Origin: Cephalotus follicularis
Taxonomy: Eukaryota > Streptophyta > Magnoliopsida > Oxalidales > Cephalotaceae
Direction of reading: 5' to 3'
Assembly: GCA_001972305.1 (NCBI GenBank)
Contig: BDDD01001785.1
Location: 124,001-188,000 of the forward strand
Length of the DNA: 64,000 nt
Each line of letters starts with the position of its first letter. Position 1 is the first letter of the stretch. Made by a program: the position numbers and the translations under genes. Below the pieces are notes generated by a model, which worked only from the letters and a program-made list of their open reading frames with translations, did no database searches and had not been told where the DNA came from. Shown in pieces: positions 33,090 to 45,300 of the stretch.

Positions 33090-33560
33090 ATGATCACAAA
33101 TTCATTTCAGGATATGTGTTGATCCTGAATGGAAGTGCTGTGTGAGTGGGAGGAGTTTATGGAAGTTAAAGACTGCAGACTTCACCAGAGAATAAAAGTA
33201 TGTTGCAACCTGTGATACCGGTTATGGTACCTGGTTTGGCTGTAGATGTTCATTGTGGAACTTTATGAGGTTCCTTCCATCGTTGTCCAGTTGGGAAGCA
33301 TAGGGATGATGATAGGGCTTTGAACAAACCTCGGAACCCGGGTCTCATTACCGCCAAACAAAATATAGGAATGGTATCATTTGATCATGGAGATCATAGA
33401 TGAATCACCTCTCAGGAGAGATGTTATTGAGGAAATAAAGGAGAAATCATGAGAGTAGATGTCACCATAGAGAGAGTCGCGCGAGAAGCGAACATAATAG
33501 ACCCACTGACCAAGGCCATGAGCAGTGCTAGAGTGCGATATGCTTAGGCTGGAGGTCTTC
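33090..33560 (+). pseudogene. Copia A RNase H remnant
   Basis: FISGYVLILNGSAV resembles SQSGYVFLLNGGAVSW, and ANIIDPLTKAM near 33500 is the usual end of copia RNase H (ADPLTK). Stops intervene. Confidence 0.7.
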
Positions 33561-33571
33561 GTGGCTGGAGG

Positions 33572-33585
33572 GACAAGTGGGAGAT
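33572..33585 (+). other. Copia A polypurine tract
   Basis: GACAAGTGGGAGAT immediately before the 3' LTR; the same AAGTGGGAGAT precedes the LTRs at 53092 and, on the minus strand, 58009. Confidence 0.85.
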
Positions 33586-35283
33586 TGTTAGATTAGGGTG
33601 TCCCTGCAAGCCACGAGAAGGCTGCAAACATATGTTGTTGACATATGACACACTCTTGAATCGTACATTCTTAGTTCGATTCATGTTCCATTGTGCATTT
33701 TCAGTAAATATTGGCATCTTGCTATATGTAGAATCCCAAACTGTCTCAACGGATCAGGTGATCATCATGTCAACTAATACACATATAGCGTCCTGTCCGT
33801 AAAGGGTTGGATCTCGTGCCTGAGAGATTATGGGAATGAGATCGTTACTCCATTGTGACAAAAGTTACAAGTCATAGGTTCACTCTCTTAGGACAATTGA
33901 TGAACCGCAAAGACTTGTCATATTATGCTTGCTCTGAATGGTAAAGGAGGATGGATCATCTCATTGCCATTTGGGTTATACCCTATAGGTGATGCGGGGT
34001 ACGTGCAGAGGCATGACACTGAACCGACCGACCATAGGTTATCTATTTGGAGAGTCAACATCTTTGTCAATAGAGTTCCTATTGTTGCGGTAGTGCTTAG
34101 TCAAAGGTGACTAGTAGATCATATGTGATTTACAATGTATCGTTAGACCTCAGCGGCTGGCATACGTTGTGTAGTAACTGCTTGGCTTTGATTTCTGCCT
34201 TCCCCAGCACTAGCCACGTGCTGGCAAAACGGTTGTCTTTGGACCTTGTGCATGCTACATTGAGATGTATGGGCGAGTTCGCACGATGGGATCGTCACAC
34301 CCGTGTTGAGGATTATAGGCTCTATAACATCTATGACCGTTGAAGACTTAAAATCCTGGCCGGGTACTGGGAGATTAGGAACAAGAGGTTTTCGGGGATA
34401 TCTCCCATAGTCTCAGTGCATTCATAGAATTATAGTTATCGCGGTTTTACCTAGGGGTGACATTTATCCAAACCCTAGTCTGCGGTCAGAGCCGAGTTGA
34501 CGAAGGATACGTGGCATGCAAACCGATGACAGTGATAAAGTACTGAGGAACCGGTTAACGAATGATAGACATGGTACTTTTTGGTCCGCGGATCCGGGGG
34601 TGATTATAGATCACACCGGGACTATGAGCTGGATAGTTGTACCAGAACTTCAGGATGTTTTGAGAAATTTATCATCGTATCAGAAATCCACCGGGCTTTC
34701 GGGTCCCACCTGATAATTGGAAAAGTGACGCATGCTGCACACATGCTCGCTTCGTGGTAAATCTAGTTTTTAACTAGTATATATTATTTTGACATTAGTT
34801 GTTTGTTTTTTGTTCCACTAATAGTCATCCTGATATATAAGTGATTTCAAGCTGGAGCATGATTTAATTTTATTAAATCAAAATTGAAGAGAGAGTCTTT
34901 AATTTACAAAAAGGGAGAAACATTTTAATTTTGAAAGAGACTTTAAATTTATAGAGAAGAAGAAAAATAAGAAAAGAGAGAGAGAGAGAGACTTAATTTT
35001 AATTAAGTCAAAAAGTCAATTTTTTAATTTTAACTTAATCTCTCTCACATTTTCTCCCACTCTCTCGCATGTCTTTTTCTTTTCTCTCCCAGTGCCTGGC
35101 ATGCGCTATAAGTCGAGAGAGAGAGAGATACTTCACGCGTCACTGCGCAGGGGCGCGTTTCGGCCGAAGAAGATGATAGCGCTTCGCGCCGGTGTCTGGG
35201 TGGAGTCGAGCATCCTTCCATGGTGGCAGATCACGTTTTCTGCAGCCGCTTGCTCCCGGCGTCTCTTCCACTGCCGTTGATCA
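33586..35283 (+). repeat. Copia A 3' LTR, truncated
   Basis: Matches 25970-27700 at roughly nine tenths identity by eye, then stops after GCCGTTGATCA at the edge of copia B. It lacks the 50-bp GT...AG segment. Confidence 0.88.
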
Positions 35284-35289
35284 CAATGG

Positions 35290-37833
35290 TGTTAGAGTAG
35301 GGGTGTCCCTGCATGCCACGAGGTGGCTCTGCCTAAATATATATGTATGTATGAGATGCACTCCTTAACTGGAGATATCTCTTTAAGACGAAGAGCGGCT
35401 GCATTTGTGTATATTACACTCTCTATTTATACAATCTGAATTCCTTTCTGTGTTTTATAGTGCATATTCAATCAACAACGGCAACCCGTTATATGTATAT
35501 CCCAAACCATTTAAAATGGATCGGGTGATAACCATGTCATCCGAGTACACATATAGTGCCCTATCGTTCGAGGGGTTGGATCTCATGTCAGAGAGGTTAT
35601 GAGAATGAGATCCTTACTCCCTTCTCATAGAACGTTCCAAGTCATAGGTTCACTTTCTTAGGGCAATTGTTGAACCGTAAAGACTTTCCCTATTATGCTT
35701 GCTCCCAGGTTTAGTGGAGGATGGATCATCTCATTACCATTTGGATTTATCCTAAAGCATAATGCCGGGTTCGTGCTAAGGAGCATGAGACTAAGCAGAC
35801 CCACCATAGAAAACCCATTTGGAAAGTCATACCTATGTCAATAGGATTCCTATAGTCTCGGTAATGTATAGTATATGGTGACTAGTAAACCATTCATGGA
35901 GCTACGTTGTATCGTTAGACCTGAGCGGCTGGCATGCATTGTGTTGTAACTGCTTGGGTTTGATTTCTGCCTTCCCCAGCACTAGCCACGTGCTGGCAAA
36001 AGGGTTGTCTTTGGGCCTTGTGGGAGTTTCGTGTAGATGTATGGGCAAGTTCGCAATAAGGGATCGTCACACCCGTATGAAGGGTGATCGGCTCTATATT
36101 ATTTATGTCCGTTGAGATTCATAAAACCCTAATCAGGTATAGGCAGACTGGAAACTGGGTTTCCGGGGATGTTTGCCGAAAGTCTCAATGCGTACGTGAG
36201 TTTATAGTTATCGCGACATTACCTAGGGGTGACATTATTCCGAACCCTAGGTCGCGGTCGGAGTCAAGTATAACGTAGGATACATGACACATATGCTGAT
36301 GACTGGATAAAGTACTGGTTTACTGGATGTCGACTTATAGACGTAGTTTATTCTACGGATCCGGGCGGTGATGGGATTCACACTGGGGCTGTTTTAATAG
36401 TCGGGGACTATTGGGACAGTGTAGTAGAACTCATGGGATGTTCTGTGAAATTTATAGTCATACCGGATACAAACCGGGGTTTCGGGTCCCACCAGATTAT
36501 TGGAAAAGCGATGCATGCTGCACACATGCTAGCTTGGCAGAAAATCTAGTTTTAACTAGTATATATTAATTTGGCATTAATGGTTTATTTATTTATTTAA
36601 ATTTACCACTGTATTGTCAAATTGGTATATTAAGAGAAACCACAGTGGGAGTATGTTTATCATCTGTTGTGCGGGGAGCACAAAATTAAAACGAGATAGA
36701 AACAATTTTAAACAAAATAAAAGGAGAAAACAAAAGACACTTGGCTTAATTTTTTAAGTCTCTTTCCTTTTGTTTTTGTCTTCTCCCGTATGCTAAACTA
36801 GGAAGAAAAACACACGGCTCGGAGCATTGCACGCTACAGGTGCACTTTCGGCCCAAGAAAGCGACGCGCGGTGGCGTCGGTGGCCGGGGAAAAGGACATG
36901 CTCGTCCATGGTGAGTCCTCCTCCCTTCCTCCCCCTCTTTTCTTCCCATTTCTCTTTGTTTTAGACCGACGCGTTTTCGCGTCACGCACTGTGCCGGCCT
37001 TCTCTTCCGCCGCCGGTGGTCTTAGTAGGTGGAGCCGCCTCGGCTCTACCTAGTTTGACCTAAGTCTAGGTTTTTCCCGGCGTTGTTTGGCTGGGTTTTT
37101 GCGGGTCGGGTCGGCTGGTGCACTGTGCGACGTGGGTCGGCGTTCCATGCCGATTCACAACGGGTCTTCGTTTGGGTTGTGTAGATCGTTAGATTTGGAG
37201 GCTGAACTTGGCAGTCAGAAGTCCCGGCGACCCCGTTTTCGCCGGGTCGGGGCGACCCGCAGCGTTGTTCACCGTGATTGCTCATTTCCATGGAGATTCA
37301 TGGCGAGTCTTGGCCACCAGTGGCTTTATCGCGTCCTTGCTGTCCACATATGTCGTCGCCGGTCTAGGCTGAGAGTCACTGAGTCTGAACTCAGTGACTC
37401 GCCGTCACTGCCAGGCGTGCCGCTGCCGTTACAGGGCGCTTCCGGCCGTGTCTCCGCCACCAGTGAGTTGAGCAGATTTTTCCGAGTCCATTGGTGTCTT
37501 CGTTGACTTTTTTGTGGACTAGCCGGAAACCAGCAGTGGATCCGGTAACCGGCAGTTGCTTCGGGAAACGTGTAGCGGCAAAGTGATGGAGCCGCCAACG
37601 TTGGTATGATTTCTATTTATTTGTTTCCGTTGTGTTTATGTTGTAAAAAGTGGATGTCTGCTTGTTTACGTTAGTTCGTTTGAATATTAAACGGAGATGC
37701 TAGGCTAATAGATTTTTGTAGTAAGATGTCAGTGTGTACCTAGACTTGCCAGTCTTGGTGTTTAAAAAAAAAAAATTGTACACACTAGCATCCTAGACCC
37801 AACATCGGCCGGGACCCCTCCCAGGTTCCAACA
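35290..37833 (+). repeat. Copia B 5' LTR (2544 bp)
   Basis: Starts TGTTAGAGTAGGGGTGTCCC and ends GGTTCCAACA. Clearly related to the copia A LTR but more diverged from it than the two copies within A. GC-rich leader 36830-37570 has open stretches (up to 139 codons at 37087-37506) that match no family. Confidence 0.88.
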
Positions 37834-37835
37834 AG

Positions 37836-37847
37836 TGGTATTAGATC
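37836..37847 (+). other. Copia B primer-binding site
   Basis: TGGTATTAGATC, two changes from the initiator tRNA-Met complement, at the expected distance from the LTR. Confidence 0.8.
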
Positions 37848-39536
37848 GATCCGTTTTAATATCAATTGGACTGCGATTTTGATTTTTGGTGACTTTTTTG
37901 GAATGATTAAAGTAGCTAAGATTCTAATTTAATTCCCTTCCCATTGTTGTTTTATAAAATTAAGTTTTTCTTAAACCGAGGGAAACTAGATTTTAAATAA
38001 TTTAGTGAGAGTTTTATTGGAATATCGGCAATCTTGAGATTATTTCGATTGGTCATCGAAAATTGAAACTGCTTGTGTTTATTTATTTCTATTGTGGATA
38101 TAGATTTAAATGTCTTATGCATGATGGTAGGCAATGGGATTGAACCTAGCTTTTGGTTTCTTTTGTGGATGATTTAAATTGCTTTATTTTCGTGTACTTT
38201 ATTTGGTCTGTAATATTGTTGCCTGCGAGCACCATTTTTCCTTATTTGTGTAATTCTCTCTCTCCCTCCATTTGTATTCTATTCTTTATTTTTAAATGTA
38301 TTTTGTGAAAATTTCATTTTTGTAAATAAAAGAATAGAGGAATCGCAAAGGAGCTTGAAGAGGGAGATCAAGGAAATTGCAAGACCAAGTGAAGACTATA
38401 TATGCATGGAGCATTTTGTAATAAAGTAGTTTTGAATATTTCACCTAGGAGACCGAGGGATCACATTCGCTTCTGTGATCTCTCATAGTTTTAATCCATA
38501 GCCATGCAATTTTTATTTCTATGTGGATCATAGGATGCATGAGATGGATGTTTACTTTTTGCAAATAATCCAAACACGTCAAGTATAATAAGCCGTTCCA
38601 AATGGATTGGAAGATTAAAATTAATTTAATAAACGGCTTTGCTAATTTACAATTTGATGAGACCACAAATTCCTCAATTTGTGAAATAATAAGTTAAAAA
38701 GGGGTGGGGCACAAGGGTGCTCCATCGTTGGCCTTCCATAATCTTTGTTGAAGGTAATGGATATATTGGCGATGGCACTACTCAGCAGAGGTCCCTTGTA
38801 TGACGATTACTGTTTAGCTTCAGTACTGGGGTAGCACTAGAAGGAAATGACTAAGTTTTGGTGTTTTGACTAGCCTCCTAGTGGATATCAAAACTGGTTC
38901 ATTTCTTTGAGGATTGTGGGTACGGACTTATACTGAGTTTTTACTATTAGCGCCGCTCAGTGGTGGATTGTATGGGTCGGGAGGCTGAATGATGTATCGG
39001 ATCTCGCATATCAAGGGCGAGGCCCTAATGTAAATTGGTCTTTAAAGCCTACCTATTTGGTATTATAGTTTTTTTCACTCAGCGGAGACCATAATATGCG
39101 AAATAGATTTCGATCCCCACTAGGAAGCGGGTGCTTCCCGAATTCCACATGGAGGTGTGGGATACAATTAGAATAGTGGAAGGAGCCATAATTACTAAAG
39201 ACCAAGAATTATGGTAATAACATGAAATTGAATAATTTGCTAAATTACTTTCTTGTTTCTTCTAATAGGTTGTTAGATATCATATTCTATATACTCAAAT
39301 GGCAGACAACACTATAATTTGGCATGTTTTATATTTTTTCTTAAGCGATATAATCCACGTTTTTTGAATGGTTGTGCATTGTACTCATGAGCATGAGAGT
39401 TGTTGATGTTATGATTGAGATAACTCCCACATTAAAGATCAATGCATCTGACCATCACAAGGTCGGGGTGGCTAAGTGGTGGGACAACGATCATAGACCT
39501 CAATACATGGCGAGTGTTCCCTTGATGCCAAACTGG
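37848..39536 (+). other. Copia B leader/gag region, nothing readable
   Basis: Collinear in phrases with copia A 28523-30240; no protein motif. It is broken off by G2. Confidence 0.6.
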
Positions 39537-39541
39537 CAAAC
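39537..39541. repeat. Target-site duplication of G2, left copy
   Basis: CAAAC, identical to 49650-49654. Confidence 0.92.
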
Positions 39542-39689
39542 TGTAACAACCGCAAATTCAATCCGTGTATATTGTACTCTTGATGAATAAAATATGCACT
39601 TACTTGAATTTTAATGTCTAATTGTTATATGAAGTGTGGTTGGGAATTCAATTGAGGAAATAAACTTGAGCAATACAATTCAAGAAAAA

Positions 39690-39800
39690 CAGCCGACTGT
39701 TACAGGGTAACAGTCGACTACCTAGTTCACAGGGGAACAGTCGACTGTTTGATGCGTGGAGTGTACAGTCGACTGTCAAGTGAATACAGTCGACTGGAAT
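39690..39800. repeat. GTCGAC palindrome cluster 1 of G2 LTR
   Basis: Five copies of (A/T)ACAGTCGACTG or near forms in about 110 bp, 150-260 bp from the LTR start. The 3' LTR has six at 47089-47215 with one extra unit. Confidence 0.9.
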
Positions 39801-40052
39801 GGTACAGAATAGGTGTCTGTGCATGCATGTGTGACAGAACCAAGGGAAGTGCATGGTGGGTAGGTGTCATGCGAGACAACAGCTACCATAACATGCATGG
39901 TACCCTGCATGTGCTCTGCAGACCTGCTAACCTGCAAACATAAGAATTGAAAGAAGTAATGTGAGAGGAAGTTATGCATGTGAGAGAGAGAAGGGAGAAA
40001 TGTTAAATGACAAAGCAATTGAATGAAAACGGGATTGTGAATACTTTTCCCT

Positions 40053-40058
40053 TATAAA
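40053..40058 (+). promoter_or_regulatory. TATA box in G2 LTR
   Basis: CCCTTATAAACAGAAGC; the same at 47473-47478 in the 3' LTR. It lies between the two palindrome clusters. Confidence 0.7.
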
Positions 40059-40835
40059 CAGAAGCTGCCTGAGTGTTTTGAGAGTTAGAAAACACTGAGG
40101 ATAGAGGGAAGCTTACTGGAGGATTATAGGAGTTGCATTTGGAGGATTTGGGTGTTCAAAGAGACTTGGAAGCTTTGGATCTCCTGGTAAGTCCCGAAAT
40201 CCGAGCTCACCACTGATGTGGTGGTTTGTTGATAATGTAAGTAGGAGAATGTTAGAATGTCTTCTGTTAACACGATTAAGGTTAGCAATTTCTGGAATTG
40301 AAATAGAACTGGTAAATGGTTCAAGAAGAGTTGAGATCATAAGCCTTTGAATTGAATTATAGTTGTTGTTATGGTTGTCAATAAGTATATGTATTCTAAT
40401 CACCTCTATACATACCCTATGTAACATGCAAACTTAGTACTTGCTGAAATTGGAGTTGATTAACGGAGAGATGTTGTTAAGTGTAAGAACGGAGGCCTAA
40501 TGAACTAGTGATAAGTTACTGTTGAAGTAGTAATTGTAACCAGATAATTCGTAAACTTACTGATTACGTGACTGAACCTTCGGGCATGCATTGTATAGAT
40601 CATTTCTACTGAGATCGGAAGGCTAAGTTGGTGAAAGAGCCTTGAAAACTCAAAGAGAGAGATCAATATGAATTGATTTCGGGATAGCGTTTAAGGTAGG
40701 GGTAATGACATGTTTTTGGAAGATATATTATGCATATCATGTATGGTTAATTTTCTGTTTGATTGCATGTGTTATTGGGTTAGTATTTGGACATTGAAAT
40801 GCATACCCTACTACTGCCTGCTCTTTCTGGGCAAA

Positions 40836-40932
40836 GCAGTCGACTGTTCTTCATGACAATCGACTACTCAAATGAACCAGTCGACTGTTAAGAACAAACA
40901 GTCGACTACTCAACCAAACAACCGACTGTCCT
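40836..40932. repeat. GTCGAC palindrome cluster 2 of G2 LTR
   Basis: Five AGTCGACT-type motifs (CAGTCGACTGTT, CAATCGACTACT, CAGTCGACTGTT, CAGTCGACTACT, CAACCGACTGTC), about 1.3 kb from the LTR start. The 3' LTR has a matching, slightly longer cluster at 48256-48375. Confidence 0.88.
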
Positions 40933-42212
40933 GGGTTAAAATTCTGATACAGGCTCTGATTAGGCCTTCAATTGAATGTAATTTGACCTGGCCTCCATAT
41001 GGGATGACTGTGATAGTCAATCGTGGCCTTTTATAATTACATTTCAGAATTTAAACAATGTGTATACTCCTTGTGAGAATTTACAAGAGTAACTAGAGTA
41101 TACAATGACCTTATTGAACCCTTGGATTATTGCTGTGCTTACTGCTTTGCTGCATATGCTATTGGTATAATTAGTATATACTGTTTAGGGTGTTCATTAA
41201 CACTACTGTCCCTTATTTTCAAATGATTGAACAAACTAGTGCTTTAAGCACAAATATGAGTTCCTTACGGTTTTCAAAATGGAAATGTATATTGTCAAAT
41301 GATTACTGTTTTCCCTCCAATGAGAGGTATTGCTACTGTACTGAATATCGTTTTCCTCCTAGGAGATGTATGATTACTGAATTGTTATATGTTTCAAAAG
41401 AAAACAACCCTATATTAGATTTTAACAATTTATGTAATATTACTGAATTGATTGTCTATGTTATTGCCGTTAGTCGAGTGATAGGAGACATCATTGGCTA
41501 CGGAGGTGGTCGTATGTGCCAGGAGTTGGCTAGATTACCCACCCAAACTGTCTGCAATGCAGAACTTGATTGTTAAACTGCCGCTAATGCCGATAGTAAC
41601 TGACTTGATCTATCATCTTCGGAGCATAGGGTGATAGATAGGTGGTGCACAATTGGTGCTAGGAGTTAGCGACATGTGACACCCAAACCACTGTACTAAT
41701 TGATTGTACCCTTGTGCGGTATTCTTGAATTGCATTGTCTATGGCCACTTGGCATGGTTTTTTATATATTGGAATACTTAGTTATGTTATTTTCAATATA
41801 AAATGTCATACATGTTGCATTTATATATTGCTTATCATGCATTATCTTCCTACTTAGCCAAGTGAGGACAACGGCTAACCCCCTACAATTTCAGATTAAG
41901 TAAAGGCATTTGGGAAGGCGCGTTGCTGATGCTCGGAGAGCTTTGTTCTTCTTAAGGTTGTTATTTTATTTTGTAATGTAATTTTAATGAACGATTCGCA
42001 CTCCGTTGATGTTGTACTTTCCTTATGTAAAAGGATAATTGCTAGTATTGTATGAGCACGTAGTATGGGCTGCGTGCGGATGACTTTGTAATCCAGTTTT
42101 AATGCTTTCGCCTATATTGTTGAATAGTTGAATGAAATGCTGGATTATTTACTTATTCCTGATATCACCACATATGTTGTCTAATGTAGTGGAATTAGGG
42201 GGTGTGAAAGCA

Positions 42213-42224
42213 TGGTATCAGAGC
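42213..42224 (+). other. G2 primer-binding site
   Basis: TGGTATCAGAGC three bases after the 5' LTR. Confidence 0.93.
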
Positions 42225-42312
42225 ATATTCCATATATGCTAGCTGTGATAAGTTTCTCGGAAATTGAGTGAATTTTTGCCTAATGATTATGTAATTCCAT
42301 ATAGGAAACCAA

Positions 42313-43671
42313 ATGGACCTACGAAGAGGCGGAAGAGGAAGGCCAAGAGCTGCCGAAGGAGTCAATGCGCCGCCAGTGCACGAACATGATCCGCCAACGA
42401 ATGAAGGGGTGAATATTCCTCCAGTGCAAGACGAGAGGAGTAACTTTGACCGCATGGCTGACCTCTTTCAACAGCAGATACAAGCTAATACGGCAAACAT
42501 GGAACAGATTCGGCAAATGTACGAGGCTAACCGGGCCTATCATCAGGCTCCTGAACCTTGTCATACCGGTGAATTCGGCCGAGATCTGGAACGGTTCATG
42601 AGATAGAATCATCCGACATTCAACGGTGAACTAGATGCTACTGTGGTTGAGCAATGGATTAGAGATTTGGAGAAGATATTTGCTGCCCTGGAGTGTACTG
42701 ATGAGCAGAAACTCAACTTTGCTGTATACCACTTATGGGGCGAGGCTACTGATTGGTGGGAAAGGACTGAAGCAAAGTGGGAATCTAATGGACTTGACAG
42801 GACTTGGGACAAATTTCAGTCTGAGTTCCTTGAAACTTATGTGCCACAGATAGAGCGTAACCGGAGGGAGACCGAACTGATGGAGTTACGTCAAGGAGAC
42901 ATGACGGTAGCTCAGTACCAGACTAGATTTGTGGAGCTGGCAAGGCATACACCTTATCTTGTAGAGGTTGAATCACGGATGATCCGAAGGTTTCTAAAAA
43001 GCCTTCGACTTGACATCAGATCTAAACTGTTGATGTTACAGCTAACCTCTTTTGTAGATGTTGCTGAGAGGGCGATGATTCTGGAGGCAGATACGAATGA
43101 AAGGAGAGCGGAACGGTCTCGTACTAATCAATCGAAGGCCGCACAGTCACCGGGGCAGGGGAGTAATAATCCTGCTAAGTCAACAAGGTCTGACAATAAA
43201 GGTCACGGAGGTTCTCGACGCAGAAACTCACGATCAAGGACACCTAGCCGAAACAGTCAACAAAATGCGGGTGGATGTACTTTCTGTGGTCGTCAGAACC
43301 ATGATGAGACTGAATGCTGGAAGAAGATGGGGAAATGTTTGAGGTGTGGTTCACAAGATCACATGTTGAATAGTTGTCCAGTGATGAGAGATCAAGCGCA
43401 CGGCCAACAAGGAAGCGCTGGTTCAAGTGGTAGTGTTGCGGCTGCTCAACCGCGGAAGGATACCGGGAAAGGGATTGTGAAAGGTATGGTCTACACCTTA
43501 TCTAAAGATGATGTGCCAGAATCTACTACTGTTATGGGAGGTACTATTCATATATCTGGCATACTACCTCATGTACTGATTGACCCTGGTGAGACACATT
43601 CATTCATTGCATCTGAATTTGCTCAAAATTTGCATGGTTTACTTCTAGATTACCTTATGTATTGGAGGTGA
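42313..43671 (+). pseudogene. G2 gag and start of protease
   Basis: The ATG at 42313 opens MDLRRGGRGRPRAAEG. A TAG at 42604-42606 stands in FMR*NHP where G1 has FMRQSP, so CAG has become TAG. Past it the same frame is open to 43671. It contains the Retrotrans_gag core (WIRDLEKIF, VYHLWGEATDWWER, FQSEFLETYVPQIERN), a basic Ser/Asn linker and two complete CCHC knuckles (CTFCGRQNHDETEC and CLRCGSQDHMLNSC). The protease begins with [16 protein letters not shown], Asp in place. A frameshift near 43660 ends the frame. Confidence 0.92.
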
Positions 43672-44903
43672 GTACTCCTGCGGGTACATGTCTTCTATCT
43701 GACACCATAATGAAAGATTGTGAGATCGTGGTAGCTGGGATTCAGTTATCTGCTGACTTGATAGTATTACCTATCTGGGATTTTAATGTAATCTTGGGGA
43801 TGGAATGGTTGTATGCTCATCATGCTTGTGTTGATTGCTATAACAAGAAGATGACTTTTTACCTTCAAGATGGGACTGAGTGCAAGTTTATCGGGGAGAA
43901 GAATGTTTCTGCTCCGATCATTTCACATAGTCGAGTACAAAAGTATCTCAAGCAAGGATGCGAAGGCTATTTGGCGTATGTGATTGATCATACGAAAGGT
44001 ACGCCTAGTATTGAACAAGTGCTTGTTGTATGTGAATTTCCTGATGTATTTCCAGATGAACTCACTTCGTTGCCACAGGAGAGGGATATAGAGTTCAGCA
44101 TTGAACTATTGCCTGGAACTGCTCATATATCTAAAGCACCGTACCAAATGGCTTCTGCTGAACTGAAGGAGTTGAAGATTCAATTACAGGATTACCTTGA
44201 CAAGGCCTTTATCAGACCGAGTCTATCACCTTGGGGAGCACCGGTTCTGTTTGTGAAAAAGAAGGATGGATCGATGCGGCTATGCATCGATTACAGGCTG
44301 CTAAATCAGGTAACGGTGAAGAACAAGTATCCTCTGCCACATATTGAGGAGTTGTTCGACCAATTGCAAGGCTCTACTGTATTCTCCAAACTTGACCTGA
44401 GAATAGGTTATCATCAATTGAGGATCAGAGAAGGTGATGTGGAGAAGACCGCATTTTGAACCAGATATGGGCATTACGAATTCCTGATACTGCCGTTTGG
44501 TTTGACAAATGCTTCTGCAACCTTTATGTGTGTGATGAACAAAGTGTTCCAACCCTATCTTGACCAGTTTGTCGTTATATTCCTAGACGACATTCTGATT
44601 TATTCGAAGAACATCGAGGAACACAAGCAGCACTTGAGAATTGTATTGCAGACACTACGGAAGGAACAATTATACGCCAAATTCAGCAAGTGCGAATTTT
44701 GGCTGGATCATGTGACTTTCCTAGGTCACATTATGTCGAGTGAAGGATTGTCAGTGGATCCTTCGAAGATAGAGAGTATTGTTGATTGGCCCCAACCGAG
44801 GAACGTTACTGAGGTCCGCAGTTTCTTGGGATTGGCTGGCTACTGCCGAAGGTTCATCAAAGGATTTTCAAAGCTTGCTGCACCTTTGACACAGTTGACT
44901 TAG
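43662..44903 (+). pseudogene. G2 protease end and reverse transcriptase
   Basis: Continues the protease with [18 protein letters not shown] and then [66 protein letters not shown] at 44457-44459 replaces an Arg codon (F*TRYG; CGA to TGA). RT goes on with [17 protein letters not shown], the active-site strand [15 protein letters not shown] (DD intact), [15 protein letters not shown] and [14 protein letters not shown], ending at a TAG at 44901-44903 where G1 has Gln. All RT catalytic Asp are kept. Confidence 0.93.
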
Positions 44904-45300
44904 AAGAAGTCATGTTTTGTGTGGGATGATTCTTGTGAGGCAAGTTTCCAAGAGTTGAAGAGTCGGTTGATTTCGGCTCCAGTGTTGGCATTACCGGAAG
45001 GTAATAAGGGTTTTACTGTCTATACTGATGCTTCTGGGAAAGGATTTGCATGCGTTCTTATGCAACATGGTAGGGTGATTGCAGACGCGTCAAGGAAGTT
45101 AAAGCCGTATGAGGAAAATTATCCCGTACACGATCTTGAGTTGGCAGCCATAGTATTCGCTTTGCAGAAATGGAGGCACTACCTCTATGGTGCTCAATTT
45201 GAGATTTTACTGACCATAAGGTTTAAAATATATGTTTTCCCAGAAGGAGCTCAACATGAGACAAAGGCGATAGGTGGAATTATTTAATGATTACAACTGT
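44904..45300 (+). pseudogene. G2 RNase H (frameshifted)
   Basis: [19 protein letters not shown], then [18 protein letters not shown] with the first Asp, [19 protein letters not shown] and [13 protein letters not shown]. Two small shifts near 45205 and 45240 break TDHK..LKYLF, and [11 protein letters not shown] is followed by TAG in place of Trp. It leads straight to NDYNCKIQYHPGKAN. Confidence 0.9.

Larger units (their letters stand above)
25970..35283 (+). mobile_element. Copia A: degenerate Ty1/copia element
   Basis: 5' LTR 25970-28508, PBS, 5.08 kb interior with heavily broken pol in the order GAG-pre-integrase, integrase, RT, RNase H, a polypurine tract and a 3' LTR cut at 35283 by copia B. 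The interior length agrees with that of copia B once G2 is taken out. No intact frame remains. Confidence 0.85.
39542..42209 (+). repeat. G2 5' LTR (2668 bp)
   Basis: Starts TGTAACAACCGCAAATTC; ends GGGGTGTGAAA where the 3' LTR has GGGGTGTGACA. It holds two palindrome clusters and a TATA box. The open stretches in it (e.g. 41190-41576) recur in the 3' LTR with breaks and are not genes. Confidence 0.93.

Noticed and set aside
37087..37506. Open frame of 139 codons in the copia B LTR
   Set aside because: GC-rich leader; no counterpart frame in copia A; no motif.
41190..41576. Open frame of 128 codons in the G2 5' LTR
   Set aside because: The same place in the 3' LTR (48630-48926) stops earlier; LTR sequence, no motif.
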